The notes under the pieces are model-generated. The model worked only from the letters and a program-made list of their open reading frames with translations, did no database searches and was not told where the DNA came from. The position numbers and the translations under genes are program-made. A DNA stretch of 64,000 nucleotides from Inquilinus sp052078665 (GTDB taxonomy: Bacteria; Pseudomonadota; Alphaproteobacteria; DSM-16000; Inquilinaceae): positions 1-64,000 of the forward strand of contig NZ_JBQJIK010000018.1 of the NCBI RefSeq assembly GCF_052078665.1, written 5' to 3'. Shown one piece after another: positions 46,401-54,779 of this stretch; within the stretch, counting starts at the first letter, position 1; every line of letters starts with the position of its first letter.

Positions 46401-46917
46401 CGAACTCATGGATGAAGGTGTTGAAGATATAGCCGCCCGGAGAGGTCGCGTCCGGCTCGGTGTCGTGGAAGCGCTGCCCGACGCTGACATAGCGGCCGGC
46501 GGAATAGGCGCTGCCGTCGTCCTGCTCGCCCACCTCCGGGCTGACCACTTCGAGATAGTCGGTGGCCGCGTTGAAGGGCCGGTCGGTGACGATCTGGAAC
46601 TCCAGCGGCGTCACCGCAGACCACATCTGCAGCGCCCCGATCGCGGCCTCCAGATAGGCCGGATGGTCGCTGAGCTCGGACAGGTTCACCACGATCGCCG
46701 ATTGCGCCATCGCCGGCGTCAGCGGGCGGTTCAGCGCCCCCAGGTAAGTGAGATAGGTCTCGTAATTGGTGTCCTTGTTATACGGATTGTCCGGAGTCTG
46801 GTCGATATTCTGCCAGTTCTGAAGATCCTCCGGGCTGACCGTGAATGAGCCGGCGCTCGTCTGTCCGGTCGGGGTGGAATGTTCCTGCTTGTAGCCCATC
46901 TGGCATAGGACGCACAT
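43495..46917 (-). CDS. Serralysin-type RTX metalloprotease
   Basis: A 1140-residue secreted protease. HEFGHEFGLNH (170-180) is the zinc site of metzincins (HExxHxxGxxH), and SVMSYF (210-215) is the Met-turn. From about 370 on, many GGxGxDxLx calcium-binding repeats (GGGGDDRIDGGNGADEI and similar) build RTX parallel beta-rolls. A prepeptidase-C-type domain (about 840-950) interrupts them, and a VAGDINGDGASDF motif lies near the end. There is no N-terminal signal, and the C terminus ends SDFVL, typical for type I secretion. No exporter genes flank it. AAGGGGG precedes the ATG. Confidence 0.93.
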   Translation of the reverse strand: MCVLCQMGYKQEHSTPTGQTSAGSFTVSPEDLQNWQNIDQTPDNPYNKDTNYETYLTYLGALNRPLTPAMAQSAIVVNLSELSDHPAYLEAAIGALQMWSAVTPLEFQIVTDRPFNAATDYLEVVSPEVGEQDDGSAYSAGRYVSVGQRFHDTEPDATSPGGYIFNTFIHEFGHEFGLNHPGFYNYGGPGGPQITYYNDARWVYDNQQYSVMSYFDNIDIGGTTAWTNTTPGIADIEAVIRHYFSTVTNNIRSYQDIQLNTGDDVYGFGSTRLGYTLTASGPTQDIGFVIHDTGGHDTVDFSGSTSSTILDLREGRFSSVNGHANNVAIFDGHNADATDYYIEKGVGSAFLDIIIGNDGDNELLGGGGDDRIDGGNGADEIHGGSGDDIIVGGADTNDSRDRNNTLPIITGPDSNDGDDRLYGEDGNDTINAGKGNDILEGGAGDDIMRGMAGVDIFRGGDGNDTVDFSLESPFQLLVNLVTNVAAGGTASGDTFFSVENLIGSDDRIDRFVGNDSNNYFLGLGGGDVLSGGNGDDKLEGARDGDVLNGEAGNDLLIGGAGADFLDGGAGIDTADYTLDERQPMFGPPRTPATEGVTVNLQTGTAFGGDGEGDTTTTHQFDTLANIENVIGSKFGDTLIGNTGANVLSGAAGDDVLAGGGGLDTLNGGAGLDMAAYYGSATGVNVSLLVPGSHPETYISIEGLAGSAHNDQLTGDALANKLAGQGGDDVLKGGAGNDTLDGDFVPFPVTGVGMGNGYATLAPSATNNSVAAAYTLTNNFSLAADADIGNATTLAHSTVNATGNGQGGYYKLTVTAGTLITADIDHTSAGLSDSFLWLVRADGTVVAFNDDGGNDPGSTRRTDSMFSFKVAETGDYYLLVGQYNNDTGLPEQTVPTGATYELNVSVTPPPPTSPQIGAAGHDNLDGGDGDDTLYGRAGVDFLRGGAGADILDGGAGADTVSYYGSTDAITVNLATGIGSGGEAQGDILIGIEVVNAGKGGDTLTGNVADNVLRGYEGNDVINGGAGRDTLSGGTGADRFAFSAVGDSTVGANADVVIDFIRAQSDRIDLSAIDANTSLAGNQAFTFIGSAVFSNHAGELRALNTNSGVITVAGDINGDGASDFHIVLQGLNGIMAVSDFVL

Positions 46918-47890
46918 GTGTTCCCCCTTGATGTTGGCCCTGGCATGGGTCCGTGTCGGGTCGGCGCAAGAGGCGGCGAATCAGATCCCGTTCACGGAGG
47001 CCGTGACAGCTTCGGCCGTGGTGTCAGCTGCTCGCGATGAAGGTTTCATCAGCCGTCGGCGCCGGACGCTGTCCGCCGCTCGCACTCAGCGCGTCCGCGC
47101 CGCGCCCTGGGCATCACGGCGCTGACATCGGCCCGAAAGCGGCGTCTGTGCCGGCACGGACGATGCAGGACCAGCCGGGATCGATATGGGCGCCAAACAG
47201 CGACGCCGCGGCAGTCCCGACGTGAATCCGATGCTCATGGTTGTCGATGTCCCCCTGTTTGCGGTTCGCAGTCTGTCGACACACCGGGCCGAGAAACGTC
47301 ACCCGTCACTCGTCCAACCGCTGCGGCCATTTCTTGACGGACGCCGATCAACAACGGCGCCACACCATGGCTCTTCCACCTCTCAAACGAGAGGTGAAGC
47401 GCGATTCAGCATCTCGACTGTCTGCGCACCTCTGGCCGTCATCCTTCGGCAATGTAGCGGCCGCCGCAATCAAAAAATCTCTCATATCCGGTTACATCTG
47501 GGGGTTTTGTTGGTGTGCATACAGCTGTTCTCGCCGAAGGAAGACAGATATTTCCAGAAAGCCTATCCTTTTATGCAATAGATTATCCGAAATTATCGTC
47601 AAAACCGTTCAATCGACTGAGCGGTCGATTGCTGCGAATTGTGCGCGGCGCAGTATGACCGACTTTTCTTTTGCAACCGACAGGACCGCGGCGAAGCGGC
47701 GTCCGCGGCAGGCCGCATGCGATGGCGTCGCGATCCGGAGGCGCCGGCCGCTACAAGACCTAGCGTAATCCTTGCCGTCAGTGGCCACATCTTGTAGGGT
47801 TCTCGACCCCGCATCGCTGCCCGGACCTCGCGGTCCACGGCGCCGGGGCCGAGGACGCCGATCAACCCCGCCGTGAGCCGAGAAACGCCC
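46918..47890. other. 973-bp gap without supported gene
   Basis: The stretch between the RTX gene and nrdB lacks any convincing coding frame: the open frames have no usable start sites and poor composition. It holds an 8-bp inverted repeat CAATCGAC/GTCGATTG (47610-47631, 6-base spacer) and lower-GC parts around 47470-47610. It must contain the RTX promoter near its left end and the nrdB promoter near its right end. I see nothing else. Confidence 0.6.
47749..47800 (+). promoter_or_regulatory. Candidate paired NrdR boxes before nrdB
   Basis: CGCTACAAGACCTAGCG (47749-47765) and CCACATCTTGTAGGGT (47785-47800) resemble the ACA-C-x-A-T-A-T-x-GTGT type of NrdR box, and CTACAAGA in the first is the inverse of TCTTGTAG in the second. 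Centres are about 35 bp apart; true NrdR pairs are usually about 31-32 bp apart. The pair is about 90-140 bp before the start codon. The assignment is tentative. Confidence 0.35.
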
Positions 47891-49027
47891 ATGACCATGC
47901 TCGACTGGTCCGACACCCCCGCCGCGCCGATCCGGGTGAAGCGGGCCGATGCGCCCATGGCCGACCTCGTGGGCGACGCCACCGGCCTCGGGGCCATCGA
48001 CCGGTCCGGCGGCCGGGTCAGCATCGACGACAAGGCGATGATCAACTGCCGCGCCGACGTCAACCAGCTGCTGCCGATGAAGTACCGCTGGGCGTGGGAG
48101 AAGTACCTGGCCGGCTGCAACAACCACTGGATGCCGACCGAGGTCTCGATGCAGGCCGACATTGCGCTGTGGAAATCGCGCGACGGGCTGACCGAGGACG
48201 AGCGCCGGTCGGTGAAGCGCAATCTCGGCTTCTTCGCCGCCTCGGAATCGCTGGTCGCCAACAACATCGTGCTGGCGATCTACCGCCACCTGACCAACCC
48301 GGAATGCCGGCAGTACCTGCTGCGCCAGGCCTTCGAGGAGGCGGTGCACACCCACACCTTCCAATATGTGGTCGACAGCCTGGGCCTGGACGAGGGCGAG
48401 CTGTTCAACATGTATCGCGAGGTGCCGTCGATCACCGACAAGGCGGCCTGGGCGCTGCGCTATACCCAGAACCTGTCCGACCCGTCCTTCCAGACCGGCA
48501 CGCCGGCCTCGGACCAGGCCTTCCTGCGCGACCTGGTGGCCTTCTACGTCATCTTCGAGGGCATGTGGTTCTACACCGGCTTCGCCCAGATCCTGTCGCT
48601 CGGCCGGCGCAACAAGATGGTCGGCATCGCCGAGCAGTACCAGTACATCCTGCGCGACGAGTCGATCCATCTGAACTTCGGCATCGACGTCATCAACCAG
48701 ATCAAGATCGAGAACCCGCATCTCTGGACCGCCGCGTTCCAGGAGGAACTGCGGCGGATGCTGGCCGAGGCGGCGGAGCTCGAGGCCGCCTATGGCAGGG
48801 ACACCATGCCGCGCGGCTTCCTCGGCCTGAATGCGGCGCTGTGCGAGCAGTACATGCACGTCATCGCCAACCGCCGCTGCGCCCAGCTCGGCCTGGCCCC
48901 GGTCTTCGCCGAGACCGAGAACCCGTTCCCCTGGATGTCCGAGGCGATGGATTTGAAGAAGGAGAAGAACTTCTTCGAGACCCGGGTGATCGAATACCAG
49001 AATGGCGGCGCGTTGAGCTGGGATTGA
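47891..49027 (+). CDS. nrdB: Ribonucleotide reductase small subunit, class Ic-like (Phe at the radical site)
   Basis: A 378-residue ferritin-like subunit that stores the oxidising equivalent for NrdA. Metal ligands are Glu119 (FFAASESLV), Glu150 and His153 (FEEAVHTHTFQ), Glu223 (VIFEGMWF), Glu257 and His260 (DESIHLN). The residue four after His153, where class Ia/Ib enzymes have the radical Tyr, is Phe157, and ligand spacing is identical to that of Chlamydia R2c (E89, E120, H123, F127, E193, E227, H230). That enzyme uses a Mn/Fe cofactor. The gene is 21.5 kb from nrdA. I start at MTMLDWSD; a GTG 18 bases upstream is possible. Confidence 0.95.
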   Translation: MTMLDWSDTPAAPIRVKRADAPMADLVGDATGLGAIDRSGGRVSIDDKAMINCRADVNQLLPMKYRWAWEKYLAGCNNHWMPTEVSMQADIALWKSRDGLTEDERRSVKRNLGFFAASESLVANNIVLAIYRHLTNPECRQYLLRQAFEEAVHTHTFQYVVDSLGLDEGELFNMYREVPSITDKAAWALRYTQNLSDPSFQTGTPASDQAFLRDLVAFYVIFEGMWFYTGFAQILSLGRRNKMVGIAEQYQYILRDESIHLNFGIDVINQIKIENPHLWTAAFQEELRRMLAEAAELEAAYGRDTMPRGFLGLNAALCEQYMHVIANRRCAQLGLAPVFAETENPFPWMSEAMDLKKEKNFFETRVIEYQNGGALSWD

Positions 49028-49054
49028 GGAAGGGGGCAGCCCGCTACCCTTCAC

Positions 49055-49134
49055 TGTCATTGCCGGGCTTGACCCGGCAATCCAGAAAATGTCGACAGTC
49101 TCTGGATGCCCGGGTCAAGCCCGGGCATGACAGA
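49055..49134. repeat. Palindromic intergenic repeat after nrdB
   Basis: TGTCATTGCCGGGCTTGACC and CCCGGGTCAAGCCCGGGCATGACA-type arms pair around CCAGAAAATGTCGACAGTCTCTGG. The unit is a long imperfect inverted repeat with two inner hairpins, of a type common between genes in alphaproteobacteria. It follows the nrdB stop by about 30 bp and may also act as a terminator. Confidence 0.75.
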
Positions 49135-49169
49135 AAGTGGCAACGATGGTGCTCAAGGCGGGCAGGGCT

Positions 49170-50117
49170 ATGACGGTCCTCGGCCTGAGCGCGGAGGCCC
49201 GCCGCCGGGCGCTCTCGGCCGGCCCCTCCGGCGCGGCCTGGCTCGCCGGGCTCGACGATCTCGTCCGTGGCCTCGCGGCGGACTGGGGACTGTCGGCGCT
49301 CCGGCCGCTGCCGGGCGGCACCGCCGCGTTTGTGGCGGAGGCGCGGATGGCGGACGGCCGGCCTGCAGTGCTGAAGCTCGCGGTGCCTGGGCTGGACCCG
49401 GCGGCCGGCGGGCTGCGCACGCTGCTGCTGGCCGAGGGACGGGGCTATGCCCTGGTCTACCGCCACGACCGGGCGCGGGACGCGATGCTGCTGGAGCGGC
49501 TGGGCGGCCGGCTCGCCGATCTCGGCCTGCCGGTGGAGGCGCAGATCGACGCTATCTGCACCGCGCTGCTGCAGGCCTGGCGGCCGCTGCCGGCAGGGGA
49601 GGGCGGGTTCATGAGCGGCGCCGAAAAGGCCGACAGCCTCGCCGCCTTCATCCGCGCCACCTGGCAGGATCTCGGCCAACCCTGCACGGCCCAAGCCGTC
49701 GACACCGCCTGCCGCTTCGCCGAGCTGCGCCGCCGCGCCTATGACCCGGCCGCCGCGATCCTGGCCCATGGCGACGCCCACGCCTGGAACACGCTCGCCG
49801 TCCCCGACGAGCCCGGGCGGTTCAAATTCGTCGATCCCGAAGGCCTGGTCATCGAGCGCGCCTACGACCTGGGCATCTCGCTGCGCGAATGGGGCGCCGA
49901 GCTCTTGGCCGGCGACGCGGTGGCGCTCGGCCGCGCCCGCTGCCTCGGCCTGGCCCGCCGCACCGGGGTCGCGCCCGGGCCGATCTGGCACTGGGGCTTC
50001 ATCGAGCGGGTGTCGACCGGCCTGGTCCAGCTGCTGCTCGGCCTCGAGGCCGGGGGGCGGGAGTTCCTGCAGGTCGCCGACCTCTGGGCCGCGGCCGATC
50101 CGCCGGGCTGGGCCTGA
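49170..50117 (+). CDS. APH(6)-like small-molecule kinase
   Basis: A 315-residue phosphotransferase of the streptomycin 6-kinase/hydroxyurea-kinase family (PF04655). The catalytic loop is HGDAHAWNTL with the Asp and Asn of the Brenner motif, and KFVDPEGLVIERAYDL holds the metal-binding Asp. LPGGTAAFVAEARMADGRPAVLKLAV is the N-lobe with the ATP-anchoring Lys. It resembles aminoglycoside kinases, but many genomic members have no proven drug substrate. The start is uncertain: ATG 49170 follows GGGCAGGG, while ATG 49146 or GTG 49137 would add 8-11 residues. Confidence 0.82.
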   Translation: MTVLGLSAEARRRALSAGPSGAAWLAGLDDLVRGLAADWGLSALRPLPGGTAAFVAEARMADGRPAVLKLAVPGLDPAAGGLRTLLLAEGRGYALVYRHDRARDAMLLERLGGRLADLGLPVEAQIDAICTALLQAWRPLPAGEGGFMSGAEKADSLAAFIRATWQDLGQPCTAQAVDTACRFAELRRRAYDPAAAILAHGDAHAWNTLAVPDEPGRFKFVDPEGLVIERAYDLGISLREWGAELLAGDAVALGRARCLGLARRTGVAPGPIWHWGFIERVSTGLVQLLLGLEAGGREFLQVADLWAAADPPGWA

Positions 50118-50218
50118 GCCGCAGGCGATCTCCTGCGTTCAAGCCGAAGGACGGCGTTGCCTCCGGCCCGGGTCGAGCCTAGCGTTCAGGCCGGACCGGC
50201 GGGCGAGGGGGCGGGGGG

Positions 50219-51418
50219 ATGCAGCGCATCTTGATCCTGGGCGCGGGGTTCGCCGGGCTGTGGGCCGCGGTCGGCGCGGCGCGGGCGCTCGACGTATTCG
50301 GCATCGGGCCCGACCGGGTCGAGGTGACGCTGGTCAACCGCGACGCCTGGCACGGCATCCGCGTGCGCAACTACGAGGCCGACCTCGACGCGATCCGGGT
50401 GCCCCTGGCCTCGGTGCTCGACCCGATCGGCGTGCGCCTGGTCGAGGGCGAGGTCGCGGATATCGATCTCGCCCAGCGCAGCGTCCGATGCGCGGTCTTG
50501 GGGGCGGAGACGGCGCTGCCCTATGACCGGCTGGTCTTCGCGCTCGGCAGCGGCCTCGCCCGGCCGGCGATCCCGGGGCTCGCCGAGCGCGGCTTCGACA
50601 TCGACCCCTTCGCCGGCGCCCGCCGCCTCGCCGACCACCTGGCCGGGCTGGGCGGGCGGCCGGCCTCGCCGGGGCGCGACACCGTCCTGGTCGTCGGCGC
50701 CGGGCTGACCGGGATCGAGGCCGCGACCGAGATGGCGGACCGGATCGGGCAGGCGGGCCGGGTGATCCTGGCCGACCATGCGCCGCAGGTCGGCTCCGAC
50801 ATGGGCGTCAGCGCCCGGCCGGTGATCGAGACGGCCCTGGCCGCGCTCGGCGTCGAGACCCGGATGGGCGTGTCGGTCGCGGCGGTGGATGCCGGCGGGG
50901 CGACGCTGTCGACCGGCGAGGCGATCCCGGCCGCGACCGTGATCTGGTGCGCCGGCATGCGGGCCAGCCCGCTGACCGCCCGGTTCCCGGTGGAGCGTGA
51001 CCGGCTGGGCCGGCTGCCGGTCGACCCGACCCTGAAGATCACCGGCCGCGAGGCCGAGTTCGCGGTCGGTGATTCGGCGCGGGCGATGGTCGACGACAGC
51101 CACGCCTCGGTGATGTCCTGCCAGCACAGCCGGCCGATGGGCCGCTTCGGCGGCCACAACGCGGTCGCCGACCTGCTCGGCCGGCCGCTGCTGCCGCTGC
51201 GGATCGAGTGGTACACCACCATCCTCGACCTCGGCTCCTGGGGCGCCGTCTACACCGAGGGCTGGGACCGGCAGGTGGCGGCGCAGGGGGCTGCGGCGAA
51301 GCAGACCAAGCAGATCATCAACCGCCAGCGCATCTACCCGCCGCTGACCGGCGACCGCCGCGCCATCCTCGACGCGGCCGCCCCGGTGATCCAGGCGCCG
51401 CCGCAGCGCTTCCGCTGA
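50219..51418 (+). CDS. NDH-2-like FAD/NAD(P) oxidoreductase
   Basis: A 399-residue pyridine-nucleotide-disulfide-type flavoprotein. ILILGAGFAGLWAAVGAARAL binds FAD, VLVVGAGLTGIEAATEMAD binds NAD(P)H, and EFAVGDSARAMVD is the second FAD-contact motif. The lack of a CxxC pair and the C-terminal amphipathic stretch suggest a type II NADH:quinone oxidoreductase or a related enzyme. The ATG has GAGGGGG nearby. It ends 3 bp from the stop codon of the opposing SorC gene. Confidence 0.88.
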   Translation: MQRILILGAGFAGLWAAVGAARALDVFGIGPDRVEVTLVNRDAWHGIRVRNYEADLDAIRVPLASVLDPIGVRLVEGEVADIDLAQRSVRCAVLGAETALPYDRLVFALGSGLARPAIPGLAERGFDIDPFAGARRLADHLAGLGGRPASPGRDTVLVVGAGLTGIEAATEMADRIGQAGRVILADHAPQVGSDMGVSARPVIETALAALGVETRMGVSVAAVDAGGATLSTGEAIPAATVIWCAGMRASPLTARFPVERDRLGRLPVDPTLKITGREAEFAVGDSARAMVDDSHASVMSCQHSRPMGRFGGHNAVADLLGRPLLPLRIEWYTTILDLGSWGAVYTEGWDRQVAAQGAAAKQTKQIINRQRIYPPLTGDRRAILDAAAPVIQAPPQRFR

Positions 51419-51421
51419 GGC

Positions 51422-52384
51422 TCAGCCCAGGCTGACCAGCGCCGAAGCCGCGGTCTCGTCGGTGATCAGCCCCTGCAGCAGGCCGCGGCTCAGCACGGCG
51501 TGGATCGCCGGCACCTTGACCGCGCCGCCGGCGATGGCGATGGCCGGGCGCCGGGCGACGGCGTCGAGCGGCAGCCCGATCACCCGGTCGCGCAGCGGCG
51601 AGGGCAGGATCTGCCCCTCGGCATCGAGGAAGTTGCCCAGCACCTCGCCGATCGCCCCGGCCTGCCGCAGCGCCTCGTATTCGGCGCGGGTGACCACCTT
51701 GTCGTGCAGCACCGGCGCGCTGTCGTCGAGCTGGCCGATGCCGATCAGGATCGCGTCGGCCCGCGCCGCCAGTGCCATGATCTCGCGGAACGGCTTCTGC
51801 TCCTCCAGCACCCGCCGGTCCTCGGCGCTCTCGGCGATCAAGGGCGCCGGCATCAGGAAGCGCTGGGCCCCCAGCCGATCGCCGAGGCGCATCACCACGT
51901 CGAACGGGTTGTAGGAGGAATCGCGGGCGATGTTGCCGGTGACCGAGACCACCTGGTGCTGCGGCCGCGGCGACGACGCCATCTCCTCCACCGCCGCGCG
52001 CACGCTGCGGCCGTTGCCGACGCCGATCACCAGCGGCGCGTCGGTGTCGACCAGCCGCTCGATCCAGGTGGCCCCGGCGATCGCCAGCGCCGGCAGGTTG
52101 GGCTGGGCCGGCGCCACCGGGTCGGCCGGCACCACCTCGCAGAAGCGCAGGCCATGGCGGCGGGCGATGCGCTCGCCCAGCTCCATGCAGGCCGCGATCG
52201 GGTGGTCGATGCGGACCTTGACCATGCCCTCCTGCGCGGCGAAGGCCAGCAGGCGCTGCGCCGCCATGCGCGAGACGTTGAGCCGCCGGGCGATCTCGTC
52301 CTGGGTCAGGCCCGAGACATAGGACAGCCATGCCGCCCGCGCCGCCTGGTCTCGCTTCCTCTCCGCCTGGTCGATCCCCGGCAT
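51422..52384 (-). CDS. SorC-family sugar-binding transcriptional regulator
   Basis: A 320-residue regulator. The N-terminal HTH (LSYVSGLTQDEIARRLNVSRMAAQRLLAFAAQEGMV) is followed by the SorC/DeoR-type sugar-binding domain (PLVIGVGNGRSVRAAVEEMA, VSVTGNIARDSSYNPFDVV, ADAILIGIGQLDD). Members bind phosphorylated sugars and control sugar-uptake operons. I chose MPGIDQ, with an upstream ATG (52417) as an alternative. No sugar operon is adjacent, so its targets lie elsewhere; the L,D-transpeptidase gene is divergent. Confidence 0.9.
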   Translation of the reverse strand: MPGIDQAERKRDQAARAAWLSYVSGLTQDEIARRLNVSRMAAQRLLAFAAQEGMVKVRIDHPIAACMELGERIARRHGLRFCEVVPADPVAPAQPNLPALAIAGATWIERLVDTDAPLVIGVGNGRSVRAAVEEMASSPRPQHQVVSVTGNIARDSSYNPFDVVMRLGDRLGAQRFLMPAPLIAESAEDRRVLEEQKPFREIMALAARADAILIGIGQLDDSAPVLHDKVVTRAEYEALRQAGAIGEVLGNFLDAEGQILPSPLRDRVIGLPLDAVARRPAIAIAGGAVKVPAIHAVLSRGLLQGLITDETAASALVSLG

Positions 52385-52607
52385 CCGCCACGCTCCGCGC
52401 CGTTCCTTCCACACCATCTCCGCCGATCGGGGCGTCCGGCGCAACGGTGGCGTGCAGTGATTGCGGTTCGCCGGCACCGCCACTGCGGCGATGATGCCTG
52501 CTCCGGCCCGTGTCGAAAGGCTTGACCGCAACGCTGCGGAACGGTTCCTTCCGGCCGGAAGGAAGCACGAATCCCGCCTGGCGAACAGGCGGGCGAGGAA
52601 GGGGCAG

Positions 52608-53807
52608 ATGATGATTCGGTGGGCTCTGGTGCTGGCGGTGGCGCTGGCGCCGCATGTCGCGGCGGCCGCGGCCAAGCCGACGCCGGTGGCGGCGGAGGAC
52701 AAGGTCCACGCCCAGCTGCGCCTGGCTCTGGAGCGGGCGGAGGCCGAGCTGGCCGCGGCACCCTCGGCAATTCCCGTCGGCACGCTCAAGCCCAGCGCCG
52801 TCGACCCGCGCGTGCCGCTGCTGCGCCAGCGGCTCGACGCCATGGGCATCGCGCTGCCCGAATCCATGCCCGCGGTGGCCGAGGCCGCCATTGCCCAGCC
52901 AGAGGCGGTTTCGGCGACGGCCGTGGCGGCGACTGGGCCGGAGCTGGTCGGCCCGGTGGCGCCGGCCACCCTGGTCTATGACGAGGCGCTGACCCAGCGG
53001 GTGAAGCTGCTGCAGTCGCGCTGGGGCCTGCGCGACGACGGCGTGGTCGGCCGCCGCACGCTGCGGGCGCTGAACTTCACCCCGGCGGACGAGGCGGCGT
53101 CGCTGCGCCAGACCCTGGCCCGCTGGCAGCCGCCGCCGGCGCGCGGCAAGTCGATCACGGTCAATGTCCCCACCGCCGAGATCATCGCCTTCGAGAACGG
53201 GGTCGAGGTGCTGCGCACCCGCGCCGTGGTCGGGTCGCCGCTGACCCAGACGCCGCTGATCCAGTCCAACATGATCGCGGTCAAGTACAACCCGGACTGG
53301 ACCGTGCCGCCCGGCCTGACCAAGAAGTACAAGGCCCAGATGGCGGCCGGCCAGTATGACGACATGCGCAAGCACGGTGTCGTGGTGAAGACGCCGGAGG
53401 GCCAGACCTTCGACCCGGCCCAGGTGCCGCCGGACATGGTCGGCACCATGGGCTGGAAGTTCTGGCAGCCGCCGGGCGACGACAACGCCCTCGGCCTGCT
53501 CAAGTTCGAGCTCGACAACGACCAGGCGATCTACCTGCACGACACCAACAACCGCCGGCTGTTCGCCACCGACAACCGGGCGGTGTCGAACGGTTGCATC
53601 CGGGTCGAGAACTATCTCGGCCTGGCCGCCTGGGTGCTGGGCACCGACATCCCGGCGGTGGAGGCCGGGATCGCCACCGCCAAGACCCATTTCGCCCGGG
53701 TGCCCAGCCGGATCCCGGTGCGCATGACCTACTACCTGGCCTATCCCGACGTGGCGGGCGGCATCCGCTACGGCGAGGACGTCTACAGCATGGCCGAGGG
53801 CAGCTAG
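52608..53807 (+). CDS. L,D-transpeptidase with peptidoglycan-binding domain (YcbB-like)
   Basis: A 399-residue cell-wall enzyme. A signal peptide (MMIRWALVLAVALAPHVAAAAA) leads to a peptidoglycan-binding domain 1 (VKLLQSRWGLRDDGVVGRRTLRALN) and the YkuD catalytic domain from about residue 180. The catalytic motif HDTNNRRLFATDNRAVSNGC holds the His and, at residue 330, the Cys; SNGCIR replaces the more usual SHGCIR. It forms 3-3 cross-links between peptidoglycan stems or attaches proteins to the wall. GAGGAAGGGG precedes the ATG. Monocistronic. Confidence 0.93.
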   Translation: MMIRWALVLAVALAPHVAAAAAKPTPVAAEDKVHAQLRLALERAEAELAAAPSAIPVGTLKPSAVDPRVPLLRQRLDAMGIALPESMPAVAEAAIAQPEAVSATAVAATGPELVGPVAPATLVYDEALTQRVKLLQSRWGLRDDGVVGRRTLRALNFTPADEAASLRQTLARWQPPPARGKSITVNVPTAEIIAFENGVEVLRTRAVVGSPLTQTPLIQSNMIAVKYNPDWTVPPGLTKKYKAQMAAGQYDDMRKHGVVVKTPEGQTFDPAQVPPDMVGTMGWKFWQPPGDDNALGLLKFELDNDQAIYLHDTNNRRLFATDNRAVSNGCIRVENYLGLAAWVLGTDIPAVEAGIATAKTHFARVPSRIPVRMTYYLAYPDVAGGIRYGEDVYSMAEGS

Positions 53808-53893
53808 TGGATCACATCTGACACTTGAATCCGGCAAGGGATTCCCATGGGATTGGGGCGTGCGAGTCTGGCGTACGCGCCCCGGGATATCGA

Positions 53894-54652
53894 TCACGCA
53901 GTCCCGCTCAGCGGCATGTCGAATACCAGCAATCCGGGAGCATCCAGCGGCAACTGCGCCGCGACCTCACCGGCGGGATTCAAGACCGCAGTCGGCCCCC
54001 ACGCGACCCAGCCATCACGCTCGCCGGTCACATCGGCCGACATCAGCCAGAGGCCGGTCTCGCGACATCGTTCGCCGCGCACTGTGTTGTGCTTGGCCTT
54101 CCATTCAGCGGCGGCCTGTCGCGGAAGCATGTTGTTGGCTGGACAGATGAGCAGCGACGCTCCCTGTTGCGCGACGCTCATCGCGGCGCTGGCGAAGTTG
54201 GTGTCGAAGCAGATGTTGATCCCGAAACGCAGACCGCCGATGTCGAAGATCTGGACGTCGTCCCCGGGGTGAAAGCATTGTTCCCGCCCCAGCAGGTGTC
54301 TCTTGCGGTAGCGCCCCACCAGGGTTCGTTGATGGATGACAGCGGCAGTGTTGTAGAGCCTTTCGCCCTCCGCCTCGATCAGGCCAACAACGATCATCGG
54401 CGCGTTCTCGGGGAGTTGCCGCATGAGTGTCGAAAAGTGCGGCGAGGTGAGGTCGAACGCATTGCGGCGCGCGGCCTCTCCTTCAGTCAGATAGCCCTGC
54501 AGGAAGCCCTCGGGCCAACACACCAGTCGAGCGCCAGCCTCCATGGCCGCCTCGGTGACGTCTGCCAGATAGGCGAGCGCACCCGGCATGTCCTCCCGGA
54601 ATTCCGGTGTCTGAGCGGCTGCGATCCGGACGGTTTTGATCGCGTCTGTCAT
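53894..54652 (-). CDS. Carbon-nitrogen hydrolase (nitrilase superfamily)
   Basis: A 252-residue protein with the nitrilase triad: Glu48 (CWPEGFL), Lys117 (YRKRHLL) and Cys148 (NICFDTNF). Members split amides or nitriles, such as omega-amidase or N-carbamoyl amidase; the substrate is not clear. No signal peptide. I start at MTDAIKTVRIAAAQ, since the family begins with this strand. Base composition is a little lower in GC than in the neighbours, which could mean later acquisition. It is monocistronic, facing the L,D-transpeptidase. Confidence 0.88.
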   Translation of the reverse strand: MTDAIKTVRIAAAQTPEFREDMPGALAYLADVTEAAMEAGARLVCWPEGFLQGYLTEGEAARRNAFDLTSPHFSTLMRQLPENAPMIVVGLIEAEGERLYNTAAVIHQRTLVGRYRKRHLLGREQCFHPGDDVQIFDIGGLRFGINICFDTNFASAAMSVAQQGASLLICPANNMLPRQAAAEWKAKHNTVRGERCRETGLWLMSADVTGERDGWVAWGPTAVLNPAGEVAAQLPLDAPGLLVFDMPLSGTA

Positions 54653-54779
54653 GGCGTGACGATAGCCCAGTACGGGCAGCTTTCCACCCGACTCCGTCAT
54701 TCGGAAGGTCCGCTCGTCAGCCGGGAACGAAGCGTCAGATTCTCACCACTAGGGCAGGGGGGCTCGCCGCTGGCCTTCT

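Noticed and set aside
43495..46917. Possible CRISPR or tandem DNA repeat in the RTX gene
   Set aside because: The repetition is of coding nonapeptides (GGxGxDxLx) with variable bases, not identical DNA repeats with spacers.
46916..47768. Several short frames between the RTX gene and nrdB
   Set aside because: No Shine-Dalgarno, no recognisable sequence, and they overlap one another in different frames.
49170..50117. Acquired streptomycin-resistance gene
   Set aside because: The family match is real, but composition equals that of the neighbours and no mobile element is near, so a chromosomal kinase of unknown substrate is more likely.
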